The notes under the pieces are model-generated. The model was not told the origin of the DNA. It searched no databases and saw only the letters and a list, made by a program, of their open reading frames with translations. DNA of 64,000 nt from Halomonas sp. 328 (GTDB lineage: Bacteria; Pseudomonadota; Gammaproteobacteria; Pseudomonadales; Halomonadaceae), in NCBI RefSeq assembly GCF_015645095.1, contig NZ_JADOTW010000012.1, forward strand, positions 43,464 to 107,463. Direction: 5' to 3'. Positions 53,619 to 60,935 of this stretch are shown piece by piece; positions within the stretch are counted from its first letter, which is position 1; each line of letters begins with the position of its first letter. A program made the position numbers and the translations under genes.

Positions 53619-54191
53619 TCAGTGTTCTTTCGGCGGCTGTTCGACCTGGGGGCGCCCCGGGTGCTGTTCGGTATAGAGCAGCATGGCGGCCATGCGGGCA
53701 TGTTCGGTGAGGGCGAAGAGGTCATTCTCGTTCTCGCTGCTCTCCTCCAACTCCGCCTCCAGGCCGGCCAGGATCTCCAGGTCGGCCAGGGCCTCCTTGA
53801 GGTTGTCGGACCAGGCCTGGCGCTTGTCGGCATCGACCTCCGCCAGCACCTCCAGGAAGCCCTGGGTCCACTCCTTGAGGCCACGGGCCTGCTCGGCCAA
53901 AGAGAAGAGCTCGTCGGGGAGCAGGGGGGCATAGTCGAGGGCCGCGGCGCTCAGGGCGTCCAGGGCCTGCCGGCGCCAGGCCAGGAACTGCTCGGCGCTC
54001 TCGGCGTCCCGGGGCTGCTCCACCCCCAGGGCCAGGCACAGCTCCTCGAGCCAGGCCTCGGCGGTGTGGTCATGCAGCGCCAGGGCGGCGGCCAGGCGGC
54101 CATCCAGGAAGGCGGGCGACTGCAGGCTGTTATGCAATAGAAACAGGTCGGCGACGGTGGAGAAATCGAGACGGTCGTTGATCAGGGACAT
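53619..54191 (-). CDS. YgfB/UPF0149 family protein
   Basis: A 190-residue helical, acidic cytosolic protein. Family text: AAALALHDHTAEAWLEELC near 30-50, FSLAEQARGLKEWTQGFLEVLAEVD near 93-117 and SENENDLFALTEHARMAAMLLYTEQH near 155-180. In Pseudomonas aeruginosa YgfB is reported to repress the beta-lactam-related ampDh3 gene; whether that applies here is not known. The ATG at 54191 was chosen as MSLINDRLDF; longer versions lack conservation. Upstream of pepP by 24 bases; divergent from zapA. Confidence 0.9.
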   Translation of the reverse strand: MSLINDRLDFSTVADLFLLHNSLQSPAFLDGRLAAALALHDHTAEAWLEELCLALGVEQPRDAESAEQFLAWRRQALDALSAAALDYAPLLPDELFSLAEQARGLKEWTQGFLEVLAEVDADKRQAWSDNLKEALADLEILAGLEAELEESSENENDLFALTEHARMAAMLLYTEQHPGRPQVEQPPKEH

Positions 54192-54328
54192 GCCAGAGGC
54201 TTCCGGGTCATGGTGGGTGGGGCCGCCATTGCGCCGGGTTCGTTGACCACTTGCAAAGGGCTCTCTTATAGTGGCGGCTCGACTCATAGTAACGCATCGT
54301 GCCGCCCCTTGGCCTGCCCGGAGCCCCC

Positions 54329-54628
54329 ATGACCGATGCCTCACGCCCGACCTCCGAGATCACCCTGCTGGGACGCAGCTACGTGATCGCCTGCCCACCG
54401 GAAGAACAGGAGGCACTGCTGCGTTCGGCCCGCTACCTGGATCGGGCCATGCACGGCATCCACGCCCAGGCCAAGACCCTCGGTAACGAGAAGATCGCCG
54501 TGATGGCAGCGCTCAATATCGCCCATGAGCTGCTGCAACTGCTGGACGAGCGCAAGGACCAGGAGCAGGGCCTGAGCCAGCTGCATGCCCGCCTGGAGCG
54601 AGCCCTGGGCAGCGGCGAGGACAAATAA
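54329..54628 (+). CDS. zapA: Cell division protein ZapA
   Basis: A 99-residue FtsZ-ring stabiliser. It has the globular N-terminal part with ITLLGRSYVIACPPEEQEALLRSARYLDRAM (residues 11-41) and the C-terminal coiled coil from about 60 (ALNIAHELLQLLDERKDQEQGLSQL). The gene order zapA-6S RNA-fthC is conserved in gammaproteobacteria and supports both neighbours. Confidence 0.93.
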   Translation: MTDASRPTSEITLLGRSYVIACPPEEQEALLRSARYLDRAMHGIHAQAKTLGNEKIAVMAALNIAHELLQLLDERKDQEQGLSQLHARLERALGSGEDK

Positions 54629-54649
54629 CCCCGGGAGCGGATTCCTTCC

Positions 54650-54678
54650 TTGGGAGGGTGCCCCCTCTCTGATAGGAT
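54650..54678 (+). promoter_or_regulatory. Sigma-70 promoter of 6S RNA
   Basis: TTGGGA (54650-54655) and TAGGAT (54673-54678) have 17-base spacing, and the inferred RNA start lies eight bases downstream. Each hexamer has four consensus matches. Confidence 0.6.
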
Positions 54679-54685
54679 AAAGAGG

Positions 54686-54865
54686 TTCCCTGGGGTGTGC
54701 GCCAGTCGTTATAGTCCCTCGAGCCTATGAGCAATACCCAGGGGGCCACCAGCTAGACGGACCCGTGTGCATGTCCGTGCGTCGGAAAGCCTGACGGTTC
54801 GTCTGCGGCCACCCACCTTGAACCGCTGGGTTCAAGGGCCAGAACGACAGCGGCATTCTGGGGAA
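54686..54865 (+). ncRNA. ssrS: 6S RNA
   Basis: A structured RNA of about 180 bases that binds sigma-70 RNA polymerase in stationary phase. The ends pair across 12 positions when GU pairs are counted (TTCCCTGGGGTG with CATTCTGGGGAA). Internal landmarks match known 6S RNAs: GCGCCAGTCG near the 5' side, TCCCTCGAGCC, and the 3' hairpin CACCTTGAACC with GGTTCAAGGG. It sits between zapA and fthC as in other gammaproteobacteria. The exact ends are inferred from pairing. It probably is co-transcribed in part with fthC. Confidence 0.92.
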
Positions 54866-54879
54866 CACTTCACGCTGCC

Positions 54880-55524
54880 ATGGAAGATTTCACTGCCTTC
54901 GACGCCCAGCCGGCAGCAACGACCGCGCTGGCCACCGAGCGCCAAGCCCTGCGTCGCGAACTGCGTCGCCGGCGTCGCGCCCTGACAGCCCAAGAGCGTC
55001 AGCAGGCCGCCGAGGCCCTGTGTCGCCGCCTGCGCGCCCTCCCCGAGGTGCAGCGTGCCCGCCGCCTGGCCCTCTATCTGCCCAACGACGGCGAGATCGA
55101 TCCCACCCCACTGATTTCCTGGCTGCGTCGCCGCGGCTGCCGTGTGTATCTGCCGGTCCTCTGCCCCTTGGCGGAAAATCGCCTGTGGTTCGTCCACTAC
55201 CACCCCGGCACCCCCATGGTGAAGAACCGCTTCGGCATCCCCGAACCGGACACCCGCCACGGCGCTCACCGGGCCCGGCGCCTGCCCGCCTGGGCCCTGG
55301 ACCTGGTGCTGATGCCGCTGGTGGGCTTTGACCCCCGGGGCGAACGCCTGGGCATGGGCGGCGGCTTCTATGATCGCAGCTTCGCCTTTACCCGCGGCCC
55401 AGGCCCCCGGCCCCGGCTGATCGGTGTGGCCCACGACTGCCAGCGCGTCGCGGCCCTGCCCAGCGCCAGTTGGGATGTCCCGCTGGATGCGATTGTCAGC
55501 GACCGGGAAGTGATTCGTCCCTAA
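54880..55524 (+). CDS. fthC: 5-formyltetrahydrofolate cyclo-ligase
   Basis: ATP-dependent conversion of 5-formyl-THF to 5,10-methenyl-THF. The 214-residue protein has RRELRRRRRALTAQERQQAAEAL near residues 25-47, ALYLPNDGEIDPTPLI near 64-79, the substrate loop PLVGFDPRGERLGMGGGFYDRSFAF near 145-170, and the C-terminal LPSASWDVPLDAIVSDREVI. It starts 15 bases after the 6S RNA, the usual arrangement (ygfA in E. coli). A second, diverged copy of its last codons follows at 55537-55603. Confidence 0.95.
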   Translation: MEDFTAFDAQPAATTALATERQALRRELRRRRRALTAQERQQAAEALCRRLRALPEVQRARRLALYLPNDGEIDPTPLISWLRRRGCRVYLPVLCPLAENRLWFVHYHPGTPMVKNRFGIPEPDTRHGAHRARRLPAWALDLVLMPLVGFDPRGERLGMGGGFYDRSFAFTRGPGPRPRLIGVAHDCQRVAALPSASWDVPLDAIVSDREVIRP

Positions 55525-55536
55525 GCTCCAAACCCA

Positions 55537-55603
55537 TTGGGATGTCCCGCTCTCTCCTGCGACAAGCCATCGTCGGCGATAGGGCAGTGATTCGCCCCTA
55601 AGC
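55537..55603 (+). pseudogene. Remnant of a second fthC 3' end
   Basis: Right after fthC, the sequence TTGGGATGTCCCGCT of the gene tail reappears. A 36-base stretch then encodes AIVGDRAVIRP plus stop, against AIVSDREVIRP plus stop in the intact gene. Most differences are third-position changes, so this copy diverged while coding. It is a relic of a paralog or of the ancestral allele after gene replacement. Confidence 0.7.
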
Positions 55604-55647
55604 CACGAATAAGCCGTAAACCATGATAGGAATGCCCAGAGACGAAA

Positions 55648-55672
55648 AAGCCGGCAGGGTCGCTGCCGGCTT
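55648..55672. terminator. Bidirectional terminator between fthC and a small membrane protein gene
   Basis: Perfect 10-bp arms AAGCCGGCAG and CTGCCGGCTT with a five-base loop. Preceding A residues give a T-tract for the minus-strand gene ending at 55714. On the plus strand, TAAGGCGTTTTT follows. Confidence 0.82.
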
Positions 55673-55713
55673 AAGGCGTTTTTCTGGTCATGGCACTGAT
55701 GCCTGCCTCGGGG

Positions 55714-55809
55714 TCAACTGCCGACCAGGGCCTGGGCATAGCCGGTGGCGACGACGCCAATGCCAAAGGCCAGTACCAGTGCCATGACCAGATCGGGCTT
55801 ACGCTTCAT
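55714..55809 (-). CDS. Small single-span membrane protein (31 residues)
   Basis: Reads MKRKPDLVMALVLAFGIGV then VATGYAQALVGS. A positively charged N-terminus precedes one hydrophobic helix of about 19 residues (7-25), so the N-terminus is probably cytosolic. GGAG lies six bases before the ATG, a strong promoter lies 75 bases upstream, and a terminator follows 40 bases after the stop, so it is a complete one-gene unit. Function unknown; I do not recognise a named family with certainty. Confidence 0.72.
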   Translation of the reverse strand: MKRKPDLVMALVLAFGIGVVATGYAQALVGS

Positions 55810-55884
55810 TGCCTACTCCATGGAATTCAATGGTCGTTGAGTGTTGCAAATTGTTATCGATCGCCACGGGTGACGACTGGCCAG

Positions 55885-55913
55885 ACTATAGGCCGATGAC
55901 CGTTGAATAACAA
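55885..55913 (-). promoter_or_regulatory. Sigma-70 promoter of the small membrane protein gene
   Basis: On the minus strand TTGTTA and TATAGT are separated by exactly 17 bases (four and five consensus matches), followed by a leader of about 70 bases to the ATG at 55809. Confidence 0.65.
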
Positions 55914-56002
55914 CCGGGTGAAGCGTCAAATAACGTAAGAAAACGCTGTTCTCTCTAGGGCTGTGGCGTAAGTTGGCGCTCACGTACACAGCCCCTTGGC
56001 GA

Positions 56003-57517
56003 TTACGCCATAAACAGGCGATAGGCCGGGTTCTCCGACTCCTTCCAGTAGCGGTAGCCGATGGCGTCGAAGTACTCCTCCACATGGGTACGATCGCCGT
56101 TGGGCACCTGCATGCCCACCAGCACCCGCCCATAGGCGGCCCCGTGGTTACGATAATGAAACAGGGAGATATTCCAGTCGTGGGGCAGGTGGGTCAGGAA
56201 ATTCATCAGCGCCCCGGGGCGCTCGGGGAACTCGAAGCGGTAGACCTCTTCGTCGAAGTGCTCCCTGGGCCGACCGCCGCCCAGGTGACGGATATGCAGC
56301 TTGGCCAGCTCGTTATCGGTGAGGTCCTCCACCGGATAGCCCGCCTCGCGCAGCTTGTCGATCAGCGCCTGGCGATCCTCCCCCCCGGGCTTGACCTGGA
56401 CGCCGACGAAGATATGCGCCTGCTCCGGGTCGGCATAACGATAGTTGAACTCGGTGACCATGCGCTTGCCGATGGTCTTGCAGAACTTCTTGAAGCTGCC
56501 GGGCTTCTCGGGAATGGTCACGGCGAGGATCGCCTCGCGCTGCTCGCCCAGCTCGGTGCGCTCGGCGATATGCTGGAGTCGATCGAAGTTGGTGTTGGCC
56601 CCGGAGTTGATGCACAGCAGGGTCTCGCCCTCGGCGCCGGTCTGCTGGATATACTTCTTGAGGCCGGCCAGCGACAAGGCCCCGGAAGTCTCGGAGACGG
56701 CCCGAGTGTCCTCGAAGATATCCTTGACGGCGGCACACATCTCGTCGGTATTGACGGTGATCACCTCGTCCACCAGGTCGCGGACGATGGAGAAGGGCAC
56801 CTCGCCGATCTGGGCCACGGCGACCCCCTCGGCGAAGACCCCCACCTGGTCCAGCACCACCCGCTCGCCGGCCTCCAGGGCCGCCTTGAGGCAGGCGCTG
56901 TCCTCGGACTCCACACCGATGATCTTGATTTCCGGGCGCAGGTACTTGACGTAGGCCGCCACGCCGGCGATCAGGCCGCCGCCCCCCACCGGCACGAAGA
57001 TGGCATCCAGGGGGCCACTGTGCTGGTGGAGGATCTCCATGCCGATGGTGCCCTGGCCGGCCACCACATCGATATCGTCGAAGGGGGGGATATAGGTGTA
57101 GCCGTGCTCTTCGATCAGCGTCTGGGCATGCTCGGCGGCGGCGGCGAAGGCATCCCCCTTGAGCACCACCTTGGCCCCCCGGGCACGCACCGCGGCCACC
57201 TTGATCTCCGGGGTGATGCGCGGCATCACGATCACCGCCTTGACCCCCATCAGCCGGGCGGCCAGGGCCAGGCCCTGGGCATGGTTGCCCGCCGAGGCGG
57301 CGATCACGCCCTTGGCCTTCTGCTCGTCACTGAGCTGGGCCATCTTGTTGTAGGCGCCGCGAATCTTGAAGGAGTAGACCGGCTGCAGATCTTCCCGCTT
57401 GATCAGAATCTGGTTGTTGAGCCGCCGCGAGAGAAAGGATGCCGGAGAGATCGGCGTTTCCCGGGCCGCCTCGTAGACCCGGGCCTGGAGAATCTTCTTG
57501 ACTGTATCTTCGAGCAT
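56003..57517 (-). CDS. ilvA: Threonine ammonia-lyase, biosynthetic
   Basis: PLP-dependent deamination of threonine to 2-oxobutanoate, the first step to isoleucine. The 504-residue protein has the PLP lysine in YSFKIRGAYNKM near residue 50, SAGNHAQGLALAARLMG near 73-89, the phosphate-binding GGGGLIAG loop near 178-185, and two C-terminal ACT-like regulatory domains (about 325-504: AVTIPEKPGSFKKFCKTIG and FEFPERPGALMNFL). The two-domain length is that of the feedback-inhibited enzyme. The ATG at 57517 gives MLEDTVKKILQARVYEAA, the usual start; the ribosome site is weak. Confidence 0.95.
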   Translation of the reverse strand: MLEDTVKKILQARVYEAARETPISPASFLSRRLNNQILIKREDLQPVYSFKIRGAYNKMAQLSDEQKAKGVIAASAGNHAQGLALAARLMGVKAVIVMPRITPEIKVAAVRARGAKVVLKGDAFAAAAEHAQTLIEEHGYTYIPPFDDIDVVAGQGTIGMEILHQHSGPLDAIFVPVGGGGLIAGVAAYVKYLRPEIKIIGVESEDSACLKAALEAGERVVLDQVGVFAEGVAVAQIGEVPFSIVRDLVDEVITVNTDEMCAAVKDIFEDTRAVSETSGALSLAGLKKYIQQTGAEGETLLCINSGANTNFDRLQHIAERTELGEQREAILAVTIPEKPGSFKKFCKTIGKRMVTEFNYRYADPEQAHIFVGVQVKPGGEDRQALIDKLREAGYPVEDLTDNELAKLHIRHLGGGRPREHFDEEVYRFEFPERPGALMNFLTHLPHDWNISLFHYRNHGAAYGRVLVGMQVPNGDRTHVEEYFDAIGYRYWKESENPAYRLFMA

Positions 57518-57823
57518 CCTGATATCCCAAGACGCGCGGCCGAATTGCCGCACGGAGTGAAGCGAGAGAGGAAAAGAGACTATTGGTAGCAGACCCTTGG
57601 GCGCCCCGTCCAGCCTGCCGGGAGTAGAGGGACCTTGGGCGCGCCATGCTGCCGCCCCCCTCATTAGCGTGGTGGCCAGCAGAATCCCAGGGCACGACGC
57701 CCTGATGGCCCGCTGGATCCTCGACTTTATGCGCCGGGATATCGAGTGGCGACAGGGCAGGGCGCGTCCGGGGAATCTTCGTAACCCCGATAACCTTCCT
57801 TAACCCTGCGGCAACAAAACGCC

Positions 57824-57881
57824 GGGTCATTTTTTGCCCGCGAGCAAGAAATGACCCGATTTTCGGGCCACTTCTTGCCCG
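57824..57881 (+). promoter_or_regulatory. Triple 17-bp element, candidate enhancer for hcp
   Basis: Three copies of one 17-mer with consensus GGGYCAYTTYTTGCYCG: 57824-57840 (plus), 57841-57857 (minus), 57865-57881 (plus). The first two form a 34-base inverted pair. They centre at about -139, -122 and -98 from the predicted sigma-54 start of hcp, the usual position for activator sites. The gap 57518-57823 holds no gene I can support; it must include the ilvA promoter. Confidence 0.75.
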
Positions 57882-57911
57882 ATCGGGATGTTTTTATTGT
57901 GCCTGTTTTTA

Positions 57912-57924
57912 TAATGCATTGATT
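57912..57924 (-). promoter_or_regulatory. IHF site
   Basis: The minus strand reads AATCAATGCATTA, an exact fit to the IHF consensus WATCAANNNNTTR, inside an AT-rich stretch (57886-57944) between the triple element and the sigma-54 promoter, where DNA bending would be needed. Confidence 0.7.
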
Positions 57925-57944
57925 ATCAATGGTTTTGTGGTTTC

Positions 57945-57960
57945 TGGCATGGCTCCTGCC
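57945..57960 (+). promoter_or_regulatory. Sigma-54 promoter of hcp
   Basis: TGGCATGGCTCCTGCC matches TGGCACG-N4-TTGC with the invariant GG and GC exactly ten bases apart. The predicted start is about 57971, 42 bases before the hcp ATG. Many T6SS hcp operons are sigma-54 dependent. Confidence 0.75.
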
Positions 57961-58012
57961 CTATGACTGGTGTCCTCAGGACATTTTTCTCATACCGTCA
58001 AGGAGCAGACTC

Positions 58013-58531
58013 ATGCCGACACCTTGCTATATCAGCATCCACGGTCAGACCCAGGGCCATATCACCGCCGGCGCCTTCACCCCGGATTCCGTGGGCAACA
58101 TCTACGTGGAAGGCCACGAAGACGAGATGCTGGTGCAGGAGTTCAAGCACATCGTCACCGTGCCCACCGACCCGCAGTCCGGCCAGCCCGCCGGCCAGCG
58201 CGCCCACAAGCCGTTCATCTTCACCGTGGCGCTGAACAAGGCCGTGCCGCTGATGTACAACGCCCTGGCCTCCGGCGAGATGCTGCCGAATGTCGAGCTG
58301 AAGTGGTACCGCACCTCCGTGGAGGGCCGTCAGGAGCACTTCTTCACCACCACCCTGACCGACGCCACCATCGTCGACATCAACCTGCGCATGCCGCATG
58401 CCCAGGACTCGACCCAGTCCGAGTTCACCCAGCTGATGGACGTCTCCCTGGCCTATCGCAAGATCGACTGGGAGCACACCGTGGCCGGCACCTCCGGCTC
58501 CGACGACTGGCGCGCGCCGCTGGAGGCGTAA
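58013..58531 (+). CDS. hcp: Hcp, type VI secretion tube protein
   Basis: Forms the hexameric-ring tube of the T6SS needle and is secreted. The 172-residue protein is the usual length and starts [21 protein letters not shown], with [22 protein letters not shown] near 25-46, [26 protein letters not shown] near 64-90, and the C-terminal [33 protein letters not shown] lies seven bases before the ATG. It is the first gene of an effector module and is preceded by a sigma-54 promoter; no other T6SS core genes are in the window. Confidence 0.96.
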   Translation: MPTPCYISIHGQTQGHITAGAFTPDSVGNIYVEGHEDEMLVQEFKHIVTVPTDPQSGQPAGQRAHKPFIFTVALNKAVPLMYNALASGEMLPNVELKWYRTSVEGRQEHFFTTTLTDATIVDINLRMPHAQDSTQSEFTQLMDVSLAYRKIDWEHTVAGTSGSDDWRAPLEA

Positions 58532-58539
58532 GCCCCAGG

Positions 58540-60387
58540 ATGGCCGCCCGCGGCGACCGCGGCCACCGCCGTACCTTCTATCACCTCGAGGTCCGCCCGG
58601 CGCTGTGGCGCCTCGGCCTGCGCCACAACTCGCGGATCTTCCAGCGAGTCTCGCCGCTGACCATCATCAATACCCTCTGCGAGGAGCGCGGCCTGCGTGA
58701 TGTGGCCTTTGCCGTGACCCGCGAGCCCGAAGAGCGCGAGTACTGCGTGCAGTACCGCGAGAGCGACCTGGCCTTTATCCAGCGCCTGGCCGCCGAGGAG
58801 GGGCTGTGTTTCTTCCACGAGTTTGAGAATACCGAGGGCGGCGCCCACCGCCTGGTGTTCGCCGACGACCCCCAGGTGCTGGGCGGCCTGGGGCCGCGGA
58901 CCTACCATGGCCGTGCCGGCGGCACCCCGCCACAGCGCCACCTGCGCAAGCTGCGCCAGGTCTCGCGGGTGGCCCCGGCCAGCGCCGTGCTCAAGGACTA
59001 CTCCTTTAAGCAGCCGGCCTATTCACAGTTACACCAGGCCCAGCTCCATGAGCATATGGCCGACGGGCTCGATGCGCATGCGCAACGGGACGACTACGAG
59101 CACTACGACTACCCGGGTCGCTATAAGGCGGACGCCTCCGGCACGGCCTTTACCCGCATCCGCCTTGAGGCCCTGCGCCGCCAGGCGCTGACCGCCGAGG
59201 CCGAGAGCGACCTGCCGGAGCTGGCCCCCGGCACCCGCTTCACCCTCGAGGGCCACGACCTCGAGGAGACGAACCGCGACTGGCAGGTGGTGGCGGTGGT
59301 CCATACCGGCAGCCAGCCCCAGGCCCTGGAGGAGGAGGCCGCCCAGGCCGACGGCCTGACCCGCCTCGCCAACACCCTGGTGCTGGCCCCCGCCGACCGT
59401 GCCTGGCGCCCCGAGCCGCCGCGGCGGCCCCGGGTCGACGGCCCCCAGGTGGCCTTCGTGGTGGGCCCCGAGGGCGAGGAGATCCACTGCGACGAACACG
59501 GCCGAGTCAAGGTGCAGTTCCCCTGGGACCGCTACGCCGAGCCCAACGAGACGGCCAGCGCCTGGCTGCGGGTCAGTCAGGGCTGGGCCGGCGGTGGCTA
59601 TGGCAGCATGGCCATTCCGCGTATCGGCCACGAGGTGATCGTCAGCTTCCTGGAGGGCGATCCCGACCAACCGATCATCACCGGGCGCACCTACCACGCG
59701 GTCAACACCCCGCCCTACGCGCTGCCCGAGCACAAGACCCGCACCGTGCTGCGCACCCAGAGCCACCAGGGCGAGGGCTTCAACGAGCTGCGCTTCGAGG
59801 ACCAGGCCGACCAGGAGCAGATCTGGCTGCACGCCCAGAAGGACCTGGAGCTACTGACCCATAACGACCGCACCGAAGCGATCGGCCACGATAGCTACCT
59901 GCGGGTCGCGAACGACCGCATCAGTGAGATCGACAACGACGAGCACCACCGTGTCCACGGCAACCGCCATGAGCAGAGCGACGGCAACCAGCACCTGATC
60001 GTCCAGGGCAGCCTGCACGTCCGGGCCGGCCAGGCCTGGCTCAGCGAGTGTGGCCGCGAGCTGCATATCAAGGCTGGCCACAAGGTGGTGCTGGAGGCCG
60101 GCAGCGAGCTGACCCTGAACGCCGGCGGCAGCTTCCTCAAGCTCGACGGCGGCGGCGTGACCCTCGCCGGCCCCAGCGTCAAGATCAACGCCGGCGGCAG
60201 CCCCGGCTCGGGCTCTGGCCAGGCCGCCGAGGCCCCGCTATTGCCAGGCCATACGCTGGCGGAGGAGAGCGGACACGTCAGCTTCAAGGCTCCTGCGGCC
60301 CTGCTCAAGCAGGACTATGTGCTGCATGAAGCCGCTCGACTGGGCGAGGGTGTCTGCGAGGTCTGCGAAGCTAAGGGAGGTGCCTGA
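58540..60387 (+). CDS. vgrG: VgrG spike protein lacking the N-terminal gp27-like start
   Basis: A 615-residue T6SS spike protein. The first residues, [25 protein letters not shown] by text, correspond to about position 80-85 of full-length VgrG (compare the RTSDCRIFQ region, here [13 protein letters not shown]), so about 80 residues are absent. The rest is intact: [21 protein letters not shown] near 70, the gp5-like OB fold with [15 protein letters not shown] near 320, [21 protein letters not shown] near 365, the beta-helix repeats, a DUF2345-like region, and a C-terminal extension that probably seats the effector adaptor. The ATG is eight bases after the hcp stop with no spaced ribosome site. 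Confidence 0.88.
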   Translation: MAARGDRGHRRTFYHLEVRPALWRLGLRHNSRIFQRVSPLTIINTLCEERGLRDVAFAVTREPEEREYCVQYRESDLAFIQRLAAEEGLCFFHEFENTEGGAHRLVFADDPQVLGGLGPRTYHGRAGGTPPQRHLRKLRQVSRVAPASAVLKDYSFKQPAYSQLHQAQLHEHMADGLDAHAQRDDYEHYDYPGRYKADASGTAFTRIRLEALRRQALTAEAESDLPELAPGTRFTLEGHDLEETNRDWQVVAVVHTGSQPQALEEEAAQADGLTRLANTLVLAPADRAWRPEPPRRPRVDGPQVAFVVGPEGEEIHCDEHGRVKVQFPWDRYAEPNETASAWLRVSQGWAGGGYGSMAIPRIGHEVIVSFLEGDPDQPIITGRTYHAVNTPPYALPEHKTRTVLRTQSHQGEGFNELRFEDQADQEQIWLHAQKDLELLTHNDRTEAIGHDSYLRVANDRISEIDNDEHHRVHGNRHEQSDGNQHLIVQGSLHVRAGQAWLSECGRELHIKAGHKVVLEAGSELTLNAGGSFLKLDGGGVTLAGPSVKINAGGSPGSGSGQAAEAPLLPGHTLAEESGHVSFKAPAALLKQDYVLHEAARLGEGVCEVCEAKGGA

Positions 60388-60389
60388 TC

Positions 60390-60935
60390 ATGGGAGCCCA
60401 AGGCTGGATGATGATCGATGGCAAGCTCAATCCCCGCGCCTTGCCCGCGCTATATGCCCCGGGAATGGCAGAAGATGTCTTCGCAGTATTGCAGGGTACC
60501 GTCTACGAACCTATCGCGGCCTCCGGTCCCCTGATGGCCAGAGTCCATATCGATAGCGAGCTGTTCGAGCGCTGGCGTGCCAATGAAGCGCCGGTACGCG
60601 ACGCCTGGTACTTTACCAGCCCCTTGTCGCCCTATGCCCTTACGGCTTACTGGCGACGCCGCCTGCTGATTCGTGGCCCCATGGGGCGCACGCTCTGGCT
60701 TCGCTATGCCGATGGTCGCGTGTTGGCTCGTGGAATCGAACAACGGGTTTTCCCCGATGCCTTCTGGCACGCCATTGCCTCGCTGCGGCTTTCCGCACCA
60801 CAGGGAGAGTGGCTACCCCTTCCCGTATCTGGACGGCAGGCATGGGAAGAGCCTGACGACGATGCGCTGCGTCCCCTGTTCACCTTCGATGAGCGCCAAC
60901 TGGCCTCACTCTCGCCTTCGGAGACCGCTTCATGA
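60390..60935 (+). CDS. DUF4123 T6SS effector chaperone/adaptor
   Basis: A 181-residue protein of the DUF4123 (Tap/TEC) type, which loads a cognate effector onto the VgrG tip. Family features: ALYAPGMAEDVFAVLQGTVYEPIAASGPLMARV at residues 20-52 and the HLR-like WRRRLLIRGPMGRTLWLRYADGRVL near 88-112. The start is two bases after the vgrG stop behind AAGGGAGG, and its stop overlaps the effector ATG by four bases (ATGA), so the three are tightly linked. Confidence 0.88.
   Translation: MGAQGWMMIDGKLNPRALPALYAPGMAEDVFAVLQGTVYEPIAASGPLMARVHIDSELFERWRANEAPVRDAWYFTSPLSPYALTAYWRRRLLIRGPMGRTLWLRYADGRVLARGIEQRVFPDAFWHAIASLRLSAPQGEWLPLPVSGRQAWEEPDDDALRPLFTFDERQLASLSPSETAS

Noticed and set aside
55690..55899. 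69-codon plus-strand frame opposite the 31-residue membrane protein
   Set aside because: No plausible ribosome site, and promoter, ribosome site and terminator all point to the minus-strand gene.
57597..57803. 68-codon plus-strand frame between ilvA and hcp
   Set aside because: No ribosome site, no recognised family and an Arg/Pro-rich product; it overlaps the region needed for the ilvA promoter.
57910..57915. TATAAT as a sigma-70 promoter for hcp
   Set aside because: No acceptable -35 hexamer 16-18 bases upstream, and the sigma-54 elements at 57945 explain the gene better.
57917..57931. CATTGAT/ATCAATG inverted repeat as an FNR box
   Set aside because: Half-sites TTGAT and ATCAA are separated by one base, not four, and the sequence is fully explained by the IHF consensus.
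57970..58539. In-frame upstream extension of vgrG running through hcp
   Set aside because: The residues are Arg/Pro/His-rich and unlike the VgrG N-terminus; the hcp frame is unmistakable, so the open frame is a base-composition effect.
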